Positions 23,222 through 34,928 of a stretch of DNA of 64,000 nucleotides are shown here, piece after piece. The notes beneath the pieces were generated by a model. It saw only the letters and a list, made by a program, of their open reading frames with translations. It was not told the DNA's origin and did not search any database. The translations under genes and the position numbers were made by a program. The stretch lies in NCBI RefSeq assembly GCF_029784135.1, contig NC_073746.1:292044089-292108088 (forward strand), given 5' to 3'. The stretch's first letter is position 1. The number at the start of each line of letters is the position of its first letter. This DNA comes from Toxorhynchites rutilus septentrionalis. Taxonomy: Eukaryota; Arthropoda; Insecta; Diptera; Culicidae.

Positions 23222-24114
23222 AGGAATGTCACGGCGACTTTCGTCCAATCCAAAAATGATATGTTGATATGAATAGTTTCTATCATTCAAGTTTTCTTAC
23301 TAAGTACTATCGTGAGTTCAGTCCCAGTACTATTCATTGATTGATCTTCTAATTAGCCTTTTCCAATTTCCTTTTCTTTAAAATATTTTTCCGTAATGAT
23401 ATGTTTTGGAAGAATTACGAAAACGCATCATTATAATATAAAATTATAATCAGACGCAATTCACGTTAAAACATATTGAATCACTTGCAAAAACATGTTT
23501 CTCCATTACTGAAATTACATGGAATTGTCATTCATAATCTTCATATTCGAGTGCTCCCGTGGCCGAGTGGTTAGCGTTCCACACTATCATGCCGGGGGTT
23601 CGGGTTCGATTCCCGTTCTGGCCGGGGGATTTTTCATAAAAAAAAAATTCGTTCGGCTTGCACTGTGCTCACGCGTATTCTAGAGCTTGCCATTCCAGAG
23701 TACATTCAAGGCGTGTTATTCGGCATAGAAATCTCAACCAAGTATTACTATTACGTTGAGAAAGCAAAAATTCCACTGGAACGTTAGTGCCATCCAAGAA
23801 GAAGAATCTTTATATTCAAAGAGCGTTATTCCACCTGAAAATCCATTACCATTTTCGAGCGATGATCAATTCCGTCATCGGAAATATCAATCGGGCTGAC
23901 AACGCATATTATAATGTCATTGTTGAGCATATGGGAATTTAAATTTTGCGAATTTTCCCAATTTACTTCAAAATTTTTCTGATTTTTGTTGTCGTAACAT
24001 TCATCTATGGACAGAGACGAATACAACAAAATAAGGGCGGCTCATATCGGACGATTCTTTGCTAAAGTTTTGCGCTTATCAACCCATTTGGCGATTCATT
24101 TTTATCTATATAGA
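23222..24114 (-). mobile_element. Non-autonomous Helitron carrying a SINE
   Basis: On the minus strand the 5' end is TCTATATAGATAAAAATG starting at 24114 after an A, a classic Helitron start. The 3' end near 23222 is decayed, but ACTTTCGTCCAATCC matches the conserved tail seen at 55727 and 62184. Internal blocks (GATTGATCTTCTAAT, ACATGTTTCTCC) are shared with those two copies. It encodes no protein I can see. A SINE sits inside at 23552-23805. Confidence 0.75.
23552..23805 (+). mobile_element. tRNA-derived SINE (Feilai-like)
   Basis: The 5' head begins GTGCTCCCGTGGCCGAGTGG and carries a good A-box (TGGCCGAGTGG) and B-box (GGTTCGATTCC), the two internal RNA polymerase III promoter elements. 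The body runs through CATTCAAGGCGTG, and the copy ends in GAAGAAGAAT-type sequence. Imperfect 14-bp duplications flank it (ATCTTCATATTCGA at 23538-23551, ATCTTTATATTCAA at 23806-23819). The name follows the Aedes family from memory. It inserted into a Helitron. Confidence 0.88.
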
Positions 24115-25560
24115 TGACATTATTTTTTCCTTTAAGGTCAATACACTTTTGTCGGCGTTTCTCCTGTTTACGTAATTCCCATTAAAATAATCACCAGGTA
24201 AGAAGAGAAGAAATGTAAGTATGATATTTGCGGCCAAAGGGGTAGAGACAACCCGAGCGTAATTCCCTTGCAATTTTTATGGATTGGATATTTTTGTTAG
24301 CGAGGAAAGGTAAACATCCGGATTCACTTAATATTCAAATTTTTCGACAATATTTTAACACCCGGCGGCGGAGAGTATCCATGGACAACCAACGGGGAAA
24401 ATACCTCAACTATGAAACAAACATATTATGCATGACGTAACTCATCGCGTCGCAAATTCTCACATACTTTACGTATTTTCATAACCGACGGGGGAAGATT
24501 TCCAGAGGCTGAGAGGCATTCAGGAGAACAGCTCAACAATAAAACAAATCGACGATAGTTTTCAACACTTAACGGGTCACGAACTCTCAAAAATTTGGAA
24601 GAATAGTTACGATTCACGCTCAGCGATCATTTCTGATTGATCATTTACAGTTTACGTCCTGTGTAAAACTATAAACAAATAACAATTTACGATCAATATG
24701 ATGGACGGTATTCGGAATTGTGTCAGACAATTCACAAAAAACACAATTTCACAAAGGAACACTTTATTTAAACGGACACTACATTTATTGGGGATAACTA
24801 TTTTACGACTAACTATTTAAAAATCTACGGTGGCGAACGAGAGCTCATCAGCTGTTTGATGCGATTGTATTAGTGATGTTTCTTCGAAATAAACAAGCGA
24901 GATGGGCGTATAGTCTATTCCGAAACACAATCGCAGGGTTGGACAGCAATTGGTTTCAGGCGAAATTGAATCGTACTGACCCGTTGCATATTAATTACAC
25001 TGTATACTAACTCAACTCAACACAATAAATTACACTTTACGAGTAATTGTTTTAAATATTATTATTCTTTTGATTTTCTGATTTTAGGACTAAAGTATTT
25101 TGGTATTTTAGGATAATAAGTTTTTGGCATTTTAGGTTTTAGAATTCCAGACTTTTAGAATTCAATTAATGTAAATATTAGTGATTTTTTTGAGAAATTT
25201 GTAAAAAATATAGATAAGGAGAACTTAGTTTACTTTGCTATCATCTTATCATGTTTGCAATTAATCCCAGGGTTACATATTTACAGTTGAAATAATTTGA
25301 ACTTGTTCAATGGAATTTACATCTTCATATTCCATATTCCTCCTATTCCCAGTAAATCGAATCAACAACAACAAAACACGATTTGATATCTTTAATAATT
25401 TGACGTAGCATGATACGATAAAAATACGATGAAAAAAAACAAGAAATGGCTTCAAGACACTACCGCATTGTTAACGTAGGATTAGGAAATTATTGCCGAC
25501 TAGAATTACCATTATAAAATTTAATAATTAAGTACTATTTAGAACAAGTATTTCGAAAAT
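24115..25560. other. AT-rich DNA, nothing recognised
   Basis: No transposon protein, terminal repeats or likely exon was found. Short open frames (for example 24426-24617, minus) are not recognisable. Confidence 0.3.
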
Positions 25561-26498
25561 GGGGGCATAGTGGTCACCCTAAGGAATATGCCCATTTCCA
25601 GCGCCCACATATCGATTTAATTCCCGTTTCTCGATGAACATTATAATTCAACTCATTGTTCTTCAAGATAGCAAACGGCTTTTGCTTTAAAAATTCAAAA
25701 TAGTACACCTTTGATCATTAGAAAAAAAAGTGAAAATTCGAACTTATTTTTTGCTTGGAGGTAAAGTGGTGACCCTAGTGGGGGCAAAGATGTGACCCGC
25801 ACATATCAAGCTAAATGGGATAGATTTATGGATTTTTTTCGTCCAAATTTGTTCAAATCATATTTGTTATAGTAGGTACATGTATGAAACAAGCATGGCA
25901 TATTCACCTAGAGTTCCAATTTGAATTTCCTCTTGCATACAAAAACGTAGTAAGAAACACATAACATTCCGCATAATGAGGCTTGGTTTGGTTGGAGTGG
26001 CATATTCATCCAGGGTCAAAGTCACGAAAGGATCTTCTTCAAGAGCAGAATATGATGATATATATCAGCTATATATATTATATATCAGATATATATTAGT
26101 AAACAGAACATTGTAAGTTGTTATTCATCTATGACCACTTTGCCCCAAAACATGAAAATAATTTCTATGCTAATTAATCACTGAGATTAAACAAAATATC
26201 TGTTCACCTCTCCTAGAATATGTTAACAGTCGTCCAAACTAATGATTTGTAGAACAAATCAGATTGAATAAACTAAATTTCACAAGAAATTCCTTAGATA
26301 CAATGCGCACAGAACTACGGCCGAATGGCTATCGAGAGAGTAATTTCTGTTTTTATTTGTATTTTGACATGCGACAGCTCTGCTGAAATACAGGGTGACT
26401 TAAAAGTCATTAAATTCTTCAAACATAAGTTGATTATCAATACGGCATATATCGTCAATAGTTATACTACAAAACAAGCAGGTGACTACTTTGCCCCC
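25561..26498. repeat. MITE-like unit with GGGGGCATAGTGGTCACC ends
   Basis: The left end GGGGGCATAGTGGTCACC and the inverted right end GGGGGCAAAGTAGTCACC are about 940 bp apart. Internal copies of the same motif (near 25765-25800 and 26130-26145) suggest repeated internal ends or partial duplications. A TA-rich microsatellite occupies 26055-26098. No protein is encoded and no clear target duplication was found. Confidence 0.5.
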
Positions 26499-26524
26499 AC
26501 TACCCCTACTCGCAAACTGCGATA

Positions 26525-26960
26525 AGTCGATGACGATTTCCCTAGGTTCCTCGGTGTTGTAGTTCGTGTTAGGGAAAAACAATCCGGTTTGCACAAATGC
26601 AGGCGAGTACTCACAGCATGTAGTTGCAATGACGATTCAGTCAGGCACTTGGTTTTATAATTCTTATTAGGGAAAAACCTCCCAGTGTTCACAGATGTAT
26701 GAGAGTACTCGCAGTTGACATATATTTGCAATGACGATTTTCCCAGGGTCCTTGGTTTTGTAGTCCGTGTTAGCAAAAAACATTACGGGCTGAACAAACA
26801 CTTGTAGATACAAAAGAACCCGCAGCATGCATCTACCGTCAGTTGCGATTTCGTAAGGCTGCTTAATTTAGTAATCTGTGTTAAGGAAACACATTCCAAT
26901 GTGCAAATGCATACGAGTACAAGTGTCCCCGTCTTACATGCATCGTCAATTAGTGAGATC
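26525..26960 (+). repeat. Tandem-repeat family B, about four units
   Basis: Units of roughly 100-120 bp begin near 26529, 26622, 26726 and 26845. Each has TTGCAATGACGATT-like, CTTGGTTTTGTAGT-like and GTTAGGGAAAAAC-like blocks in the same order. The units differ by many substitutions, so the array is old. It is non-coding. Confidence 0.75.
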
Positions 26961-29501
26961 ATTGTGATTAAAATAGTTTGTTTTCAAAGCAGTTTTCGAG
27001 CTATTGAACCTAGTTTTTGGGTCAATAAGTAACAAATATCACTCGTAGGGCTTCTGTCTTCTGATTGAAGTGATAATAATACCAGTTCATTCAGCTGCAA
27101 AGAGATATAAACGCTCAAGGCCCTGTACCTCCAACGTAATACTCTCGTTTTCGAAACTCTGAACATAAATGAACGACGAATTCCTATGTCTATTATTTGA
27201 ATTATTCATACACGAAATCAAAGCAAAAATATATGTGCAGAAAATTTTAAAACTAGAAACATGTGGCTCCAAAATTATGTATATTTAGTCTTTGATGTTC
27301 TTTTATCACAAAGTTACAACCTTTCAAAAATCACTGAAAATCTCGATCTTGCTGCTCTTTTTTTTTTTTAATTTGAAATTATCGGAACAGAATCGACAAC
27401 ATTGGGAGTTGAGTTTGACTGGTACCATATGGAAACCATAAACATTATTCAAATTTTCGGCCACCCGGATTGCGTTTTCGCTATTGGCAAAGTACTACCC
27501 CGAAATATGGCGTATTTTATCTTCGCTGATGTCCATCTTTGGTGCACGTTCAAACAATGCTGTCTGAGACTTGTGTTTGGATCCAGATCGCATTCATTTT
27601 GACTACAGCTGAAACCGATGTGTGAAATTTGAATACAAATCTACACACAATTAATCCTGCGTGACTTTCTAATCCCTCGATTCTGCGAGTCGGCGTCAGT
27701 GAATAATAATAGATACACACTCCTATGTCTCATATAAGTTGCTCACCACTTGCAATACGAAGCAATGGCGCCTGTTATGATCGCATTCCCGAAATAATCC
27801 CTCTTTTATTAGTGCATCGAAATCCGGGAAAATGTGAAGCCGGGAGCAGAATGTAAACACACTGACTTCAAAATGTTGTTGAATTAAACAGATGAATTAT
27901 GCGCAGCTCATATTTAGCGTAGCCTTCAATCGCTCCCGGAAGTAAAGTCGTGTGTATCAGTATTAATTGTGGTCTTTTCGATCGCATCTGTTTATTTAGG
28001 TTTTTTCGTTGTACCCGAAGAGGAAAATTTTATAAATACATCTAGCAGAATAGTTGAGTTTATAAGGTCATGAATAGCACGCGTTGGTCGTGTGTGTAAA
28101 GCGAAGAAAAATTGGAAAACTAGCTCTCATCGCAAACTCCCGGACTCCCACCTTTTCATGTTATATCGGCAGCTAGACAAAACGGTTATTCTCTTGTGTA
28201 GCCACAAGTATTTTAAGTAAAGACGAAATCTAAACATGTGCGCTCTTCATAGGAGCACAGCTGAAACGATTGACGCGGAAATATCGCGAACGAACACCAA
28301 CGCCAACCCGTGCCGCGGGGTGCGAGAAGTCCTCCGCGCGATACAGAAACTGTTGTTTATTTAAATATTCCCACGATGCACACAACCCCTCCTCTCGCAC
28401 ATCAAACTTGGTGGTTTGGTGGTGGAATGGTGGTTTGCGCTGATGCGATGGTTGAAAAACGAACAGGTGAATAGCCGAATTAGATGAAGCGGAGAGAGAG
28501 AGAGACTGAGAAACGACGCGTATAGAAATTTGTTTAATTTTGCTATCCGCTTTCACAAACTGCATATACGGGAGGCAGAGTCGATTCGCTAGAGAGGTAA
28601 GATCAATTTATTTCATGCCTGCACGGAAGCATAGCGTTGTTACTTATGCGCTACTGCCATGCATACGAAAGAGGGAAAAGTCGCACTTATGTCGAGCGCA
28701 CTGATGGTTCAGAGTTGATATTTTCAATTCTAAACAGTCAAAATGACAAATTTGATATGTAATACAGAGCATAGCTGTTGCTGAGGAACAACCAAGAATG
28801 CCTCACACAGAGATGTTAACATACTAGTGGCGTCCACCTACCTGTGTTGTTAACCATATCATAATTTAATGAAATTTCGTATTTATCACTGTATGTTTTT
28901 ATCACGTTTCGTTTATACAGTGCGTGAAATTCATACGAGCGCACCCACATATTATTGATTTTAGTATTTTAGGGCTAGAAATCTATTTGAAAAAGATTTT
29001 TGGTATTTGAAAGCCATTTGATCGATCTTTCAATATAATATTTATTTCATCATAAGATGTCCCAACCCTATTCTTGATAGTCATGTTAACACTCCTGTAC
29101 TCACAGAATGTGCGTGTTTCTCTAATATAGCTACATGTGTATTTTTAGGCGTTATTTGTATTTATTTAAAGAAAAAGATACATTTGAATGAAAAAACTAC
29201 AGAAAATATTTTTTCTTTGAATTTAAATTTTAATTTTACTAGTCATTTAATTCAGCCACCTCATTGATTCTCGGTCTGTCAGACCGCGAGTATATAAGGG
29301 TTAACACTTTCGTCGCCCAGAGCGATTCGGTCGAGTTCCTAGCCGTGTCCAAATTCAACTGTCGCTGCGCTTTTTCTCTAGCGATAATAATAAATTCGGG
29401 TTCGATTCAGGACTACTTTTCTATTGAATACGAATGAAGTCAACCGACTGCTGATTAGAAAACTTATGAAAATAATTTTTCAGCCAATTGCACAGTGTTG
29501 C
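26961..29501. other. Unassigned DNA, GC-richer near 28080-28600
   Basis: Mostly AT-rich with no recognisable element. The stretch around 28080-28600 is richer in G+C and holds a short GA repeat (28492-28505). An open frame on the minus strand (28230-28565) is of low complexity and matches nothing I know. Confidence 0.3.
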
Positions 29502-29506
29502 CAATG

Positions 29507-30949
29507 CACAATGGTCTAGGAGATACATTTAAGTGGATATTAGTATTTAGAGCTTGACAGTTATTCTCTAGACAAAAACTGTCTTGGACAAAGTTGTTAC
29601 TCATGATAGTTTGTTTGTTGGCGGAATTTGAAAGAACAGATTTAACTCTATGTACTATGTGATTTTCAAAACTATGTTATTTTTTGTGTTTGAGTAAATT
29701 AAAATAGAAATCATGAGTTTTTGGATAAAACCCCATAAACAACTTTGAGCTGGATTAAGATATTGACATGTTCTGCATCGCACAATATTGGTATATTAAT
29801 AAGCTCTAAAAGTCGTACGAAGATCATTTTGATGTATAATTTTGATAATAAAAGTTAGAGTAAAAAAACCCGTTTTTTCAAAGTTACCCTAATGCAACTC
29901 AGATAGAAAACGATAAAAACAAATTTGTGGAAGATATTTATTGTTTAGACAAAAACTGTCTTAGACGAAGTTATTACATATGATAGAGCGCTCATTTTTA
30001 TGTTATCAGAAATAGGGTGACTAAAACTGTCGATGAAATGAAAAATCTAAGTATCTTATCTTTATAGATAGAGATAAATATAGTTCAACAATGTTGTAGC
30101 CCCAGTTATTTTAAACAACTTTGTAGAACAAAGCTTTTTCTATCTTTTAAAATAATCGATTTAGCGCTTTTTTCCATAAAACGGGTTTTTTCTGCTTTAA
30201 CTTTAATATTTCAAATTCTACGTCAAAACTGTCTTCGTACGATTTTTAGAGCTTATTGATACAAACATTTTGCGATGCAGAACTTGTCTATATCTCAATC
30301 CTACTCAAAGTTATTGATGGTTTTTTACCCAAAAACTCATGATTTCAATTTTAATTTACTCAAACACAAAAAAATAACATAGTTTTGAAAATCACACATC
30401 ATGTAGAGTAAAATATGCTCTTTCAAATGCCGCCAATAAACTTTGTTTGCGTTTGCCCCAGAAATAATGAAAAATAATTGAAGAGAGCGTATTTTTTGGG
30501 AAGAAATATCAATAACTTTGAGTGAAGTTGAGATATCGACAAGTTCTGCATCGAAAAATATTTGTATTAGTAAACTCTAGTAAGCATGTAGATTTTGAAA
30601 TATGAAAGTTAGTGCGAAAAAATAGTTTTTTTTTCATGGTAACCCTAACGTAACATAGAAAAAAGGCGCTATATCGATTATTTTAAGAGATAGAGAAAAC
30701 CTTTGTTCTACAAAGATGTCTCAAATAACTGGCACTAAACATTGTCGAGCTATGTTTATCTCTATCTCTAAAGATAAGAAAGTTATATTTTTTATTTCAT
30801 CGATAATTTTGGTCACCCTATTTTTGATAACATAAAAATGAGTGCTCTATCATATGTAACAACTTTGTCTAAGACAGTTTTTGTCTAGAGAATAACTGTC
30901 GAGCTCTAAATGCTAATTTCCACTTGAATGCATCTCCTGGACCATTGTG
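29507..30949. mobile_element. 1.44-kb element built from inverted modules
   Basis: The ends are inverted repeats about 100 bp long, starting CACAATGGTC and containing TTATTCTCTAGACAAAAACT on both sides. Both ends are flanked by CAATG (29502-29506, 30950-30954), a likely 5-bp target duplication. Inside are two further inverted pairs. The first, about 29650-29825 against 30230-30440, shares TTTGTGTTTGAGTAAATT. The second, about 29950-30180 against 30660-30890, shares the GATAGAGATAAA block. A direct repeat of part of the first module lies at 30500-30660. I saw no coding sequence. It is probably a non-autonomous foldback-type DNA transposon. Confidence 0.75.
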
Positions 30950-30954
30950 CAATG

Positions 30955-32280
30955 ATGATAAAAAATTTAATTCAACCGAACGTACTTTCATATACTATAT
31001 TCGATGACGAAGAATACCTACAATTTTATTGGAGAATATAGAATATTCTGTTCAATCGATTGCGAAGATTCTGTGAATATATCATACCAAGAACATATGC
31101 CACTTTTGCTTATTTTTTGGGAAAATAATCGTCATAAACTATATCACATTTGGCAACTCCGACTTTCCACATGATTCGTTTTCATTATTTTTGTGCTTGG
31201 TAGATAAAAAGCTAAAAGAAGAGGCAAGTTGCAAGTTTTTTTTTCTGAGAATTACAATAATAATTGCACAACTCGGATAGGCCCTTGTTTATCCCAAAAA
31301 GTTTTTTTCTTAGACGTCATGTGTTTTTTTTTCATCCTCAAAATGTAATAGTAAATCTGAAAGCGAGGGAAGTAATGACGACGAAATAGTGCGAAGCGCA
31401 AGAAGAAAAGTTTGGAGTATTATCTCATCGAGCTCCGATTCGGATATTGAGGAACTATACGCAAGTGAAGACCTGGACAATATGTTAGAAGAACTTACTA
31501 TAGACGACATAAAGATTCAGCGATTTTAATATTAAGTTTAATTTTAGAGAATAATTTTCTAACAGTACATTTAAAATGTAACGGTTTATTGATTTTCCAA
31601 TAACTTTGTCAAACATCATATTTTAATTAGACATCTAGTTTTTAAGTTACAATTTATTGAAAGAAAGATCAATCATTTTAACTACGCCCTTTAAAAAATC
31701 AGTCGTAATTTAAATTGGTCATATAATAATGAAAAGTGTAATGTTAGGTAGTTTCCATAATTTATACCAAGTTTCAAAAAAATCGTAGAGGGTCGGTTAA
31801 GCAGCCGACTGATTTGGGGTGGAATCGCTCTATACGGGAGTTGTATAAATAAAAGTAATTGACCATTTTGAACTTGAATTTTTCATGATCTAATGTCACT
31901 AGTCAGGACTTTTCATTTGATATCCATATTGATGGGGTTTTGAAATAAAATCATATATCGTCATTTTGGATTTGTATTTTCACAAATAAGTATGTTCTAC
32001 TAGTCATACCCTTTTCATTCGATACCCATATAGATGAATTGAAAAAACCATTTTGTAGCAGCCGCCATCTTTGGGTGACGGGGCGATCAAAGTGTTAAAT
32101 AAGATACATATTTTTGGGTAGAAATTCTTATAAGCACACTTCGTGTTTTGGTATCGTTGTACCGAGTGTGACAATTCAAATAAGAAAAATTGTGAAATTT
32201 AATATTTGGTAGGTTTACCATTTACCAGAATAGTTTCAAAAATTTGATTCGGTATTAAGTCAACCAGGTCATCCAATATT
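30955..32280. other. AT-rich DNA with one acidic open frame
   Basis: On the plus strand, 31314-31530 is open and would give a Ser/Asp/Glu-rich peptide including SSSSDSDIEELYASEDLDNM, ending at a TAA. It has no in-frame ATG near its start. It resembles the acidic N-terminus of some piggyBac-type transposases, but there is no catalytic domain to support that. Repeated ATACCCATAT-type blocks occur at 31920-32040. Confidence 0.25.
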
Positions 32281-32283
32281 GTT

Positions 32284-32690
32284 TATGGAATTTTGTTTCT
32301 CTAGTTTCTTACATATGTTTGCAGCTCACGAAGTGTTCCAAATTGCCGGCCATCACTGTAGACGTGTCTCGCCAGGGTCCCTCAAATATTTTCAACAGGA
32401 TTCAGGTCCGGAATACGAGCACTTCATAATCTGAATGTTTCTCTCGAGAAACCATGCCAGAATCTTCTGGCTTACATGAATAACGACGTTATATTGCTGA
32501 AAAATAAACTTGTCATCCCTGCCCAGCAGATCCATGTAGTTATTTGAATTCATTCTAGTCGAAATATCGGTTATTGAATTTTTATCCGATTCATACCATA
32601 AGATTGCCTCCTCCGATGCATGCTAAAGTTGCTAAAGTTCTGGCGTTTCATATTGCTCAACCAATCCGAGACGACTAGATCAAACTATCA
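32284..32690 (-). pseudogene. Tc1-like transposase fragment
   Basis: On the minus strand, across shifting frames, I can read pieces matching a Tc1-type C-terminal half: a GGGNLMV-like block, an ILAWFLERNIQIMK block, and EGPWRDTSTVMAGNLEHF with a downstream ELQT-like piece, as in transposases with WFxExxIxLLxW...G-Q-xTLxELxxA. The catalytic Asp and Glu motifs are no longer clear and no inverted repeats were found. It is an old scrap. Confidence 0.5.
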
Positions 32691-33622
32691 CACCCCACAT
32701 GTAAGTCAAAAAACGAATTTATCTATGTGAACTATTTATTCGTGGAATGAATCCTTGATTTGGGCCCCCCAAAGAGCCAGCTTTGAGTTTCCGATTATCA
32801 AGCTCGAGCTAGTCAAATGAAAAGAGGCTGTTGAAAGCCCACCCTCAATGGTCCACGTGGCTTAGATCAGGGATCGTGGGAATCTTGGGATTATCCCTTC
32901 TGGCGAATATAAATGAAAGACGGTAACATCACAAAGAACATCTTTTTTACTACTGCTCGGGGAATTGTGCTTCGCCACTACGTTACTTGCTCGTTTTTGG
33001 TAGCTCAGACTGCTCGTGCCAATAGACCAAACTGAACGTGGGACTTCCGGTTAGATAATACTTGAATTTTCTCAATTGTTAAAAAGTTTTTAAAAAAACA
33101 AATTAAAAATTCTTCCGGATCTTCCATGGAGCCACTAAAACCGATCCAAGATACCCCTGAAACTCTTTTCGTGAAAAGGAATACACGATGAAGTGCAATT
33201 GTTTGATTTTACTTAGTTTCAGCAAACAAAAAATTGAATACCAAAAAAAATTGTGCCAAAAACCAACAATGGCTTGACTCATAATCCCAATCGATAAATT
33301 GACAAAATGTGGGAAGAAGTTGTGACGAACCAAAAGGCAAGTTTTCAAATTGTACAACTTCTAAAATATGACGCCATAGTAAGCAATTTTTATTCCATGT
33401 TATTATAATTCAATCGTATAAATTATAGTATAAAAATAATGTTTTTCACGATGTCACATATGCTTTTGAATCCATGTAGAATGATCTATCTTTTCTCATA
33501 TTTGAGACATTTATGGGCTACCTGAAAATCTCTTCAACAGAACAGACCAAATATATATTACAAAATGATACACCGTATCGCATTACCGTTTTTCTCATTA
33601 TCCACGCGATTTTTTATTAATA
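32691..33622. other. Unassigned DNA
   Basis: No defined element was found. A moderately GC-rich stretch lies at 32760-33060. The open frame at 33103-33357 (minus) matches nothing I know. Confidence 0.3.
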
Positions 33623-33660
33623 TTGGGTTGCCCGAAAAGTAATTGCCTATTTTTTTTTCA
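33623..33660 (+). mobile_element. Solo mariner-type terminal repeat
   Basis: TTGGGTTGCCCGAAAAGTAA follows a TA at 33621-33622 and has the form of a mariner left terminus. No matching right end or transposase was found within the next kilobase, so only the end of an element seems to remain. Confidence 0.5.
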
Positions 33661-34013
33661 TTACAAATAATTATTCTTATTCATAGAATAAACGCATGGA
33701 GATGGGAACTGCCTTTCGATTTGCGATACGATCATTATTTATTGAACAGTTAATCCTCGAAGACGAAGGGAAAATTTTTCATTAAAATAACAATACCTCT
33801 GCGTTAAAAGGTCCTAGAGGAACTTTTTAAAAATGATGTACAATGTCAGATAAAACATTAATACCAATGCTCAAGGAAAAAAAGAAAATGACAATCCATA
33901 ATCCAATCCAGTGCCACAATCCATTTATAATTATTTATTTTCATTGTTCGAAGAAATTTATAACATCTGTAGTTAAAATAATAATCATTCATTAAAAATG
34001 CCTTTTGAGCATA

Positions 34014-34743
34014 CTTAACAACTAAAATGACGCGACAAAATTTAGAACAAGTTCCTCGTTTCGGTTGTTTCGACCGATTTTTGAAGAATTTATCGTTTCT
34101 CGGATCCTGGTAAGTATTTATCATGTAAACAAGAAGTATGTAAGGTTTTAGAAGACCACTTCGATTGGATCGGTCCGAAGAAGGAAAAGCAGTGGCGAAA
34201 TATACTTGGTCGGATAAGACGAAGGTAAACGTCATCGGCTCGGACGGATAAACTTGAGTCCATCGCCCAATAGGCTGCGCTTACATGCAACATTATACTG
34301 CGGAGACATTCAAGCATGAAGGAGGGAACATTATGGCGTGAGAGTGCTTCTCCTGGTACGGGGTTGGCCCCTGTACTGGGTGGATAAGAGCATGGATCAG
34401 TACCTCTACGCCCAAATCCTAAGGGATGTTATGCTGCCACACGCCGAGTGGGAGATGCCCCGGATCTGAACCCTCTAGAGAACCTATATGTACATGGAGA
34501 AGTCTAAGAAGAAGCAACAAGTGAGGGATAGGATCCAAGCTTGTTGGTACGCCATCCCGGTCACCACGTGCCAGTTGCTGATGGCATCCATACCGAACCG
34601 GTGCGTGAAGTAATACGTAACAAAGGTTACACGACCAAATACTAACCCTAGAAGCTTTTCAAGGTATGATTTTGTTTTTTATTTTTTTCACCATGAATTT
34701 CAAAACCGGTCTTAATTTTTGTCGCATCATTTTAGTTGTCAAG
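34014..34743 (+). mobile_element. Tc1-like element, internally deleted (730 bp)
   Basis: The inverted ends read CTTAACAACTAAAATGACGC on the left and CTTGACAACTAAAATGATGC (reverse) on the right. They continue into a shared GACAAAA-TTA block and are flanked by TA at 34012-34013 and 34744-34745. At 730 bp it is less than half the usual length of a Tc1 element. The DNA-binding half and part of the catalytic core are gone. Confidence 0.8.
34155..34645 (+). pseudogene. Tc1-like transposase remnant, missing the second catalytic Asp
   Basis: Readable pieces are KQWRNILWSDKTKVNV (first Asp), GGGNIMA, CFSWYGVGPLYWVD, DQYLYAQILRDVMLPHAE, then PDLNPLENLY (the catalytic Glu motif) and a C-terminal RNKGYTTKY. 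PHAE and PDLNPLENL are nearly adjacent, so the QQDND segment that holds the second Asp has been deleted. Several stops are present. The helix-turn-helix N-terminal domain is not readable. Confidence 0.8.
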
Positions 34744-34745
34744 TA

Positions 34746-34926
34746 CATCCAGGTTTTTTACGTGGTTTTTTTACGAGGTTTTCTTACGGATTTCCAATTA
34801 ACGCGGTTTTTTAAGCGGATTTTCCAATTAACGCGGTTATTTTTACGCAGATTTTCGAAATAATGTGGTTTTTTGCGTGGTTTTTTACGAGTTACGTAAC
34901 CCCTGCGGCAAAAAAAAACCTGGGTG
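34746..34926. repeat. 181-bp MITE adjoining the Tc1 remnant
   Basis: The ends CATCCAGGTTTTTTACG and inverted CACCCAGGTTTTTTTTTG are flanked by TA (34744-34745, 34927-34928). The interior repeats a degenerate ACGCGGTTTTTT motif about five times. Its left TA is also the right TA of the Tc1 remnant, so one element inserted exactly at the border of the other. Confidence 0.65.
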
Positions 34927-34928
34927 TA

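Noticed and set aside
23552..23630. Functional tRNA gene
   Set aside because: The A- and B-boxes belong to the head of a SINE, with SINE body, tail and target duplication.
26040..26100. CRISPR-like or regulatory repeat
   Set aside because: It is a simple TA-rich microsatellite inside a MITE-like unit.
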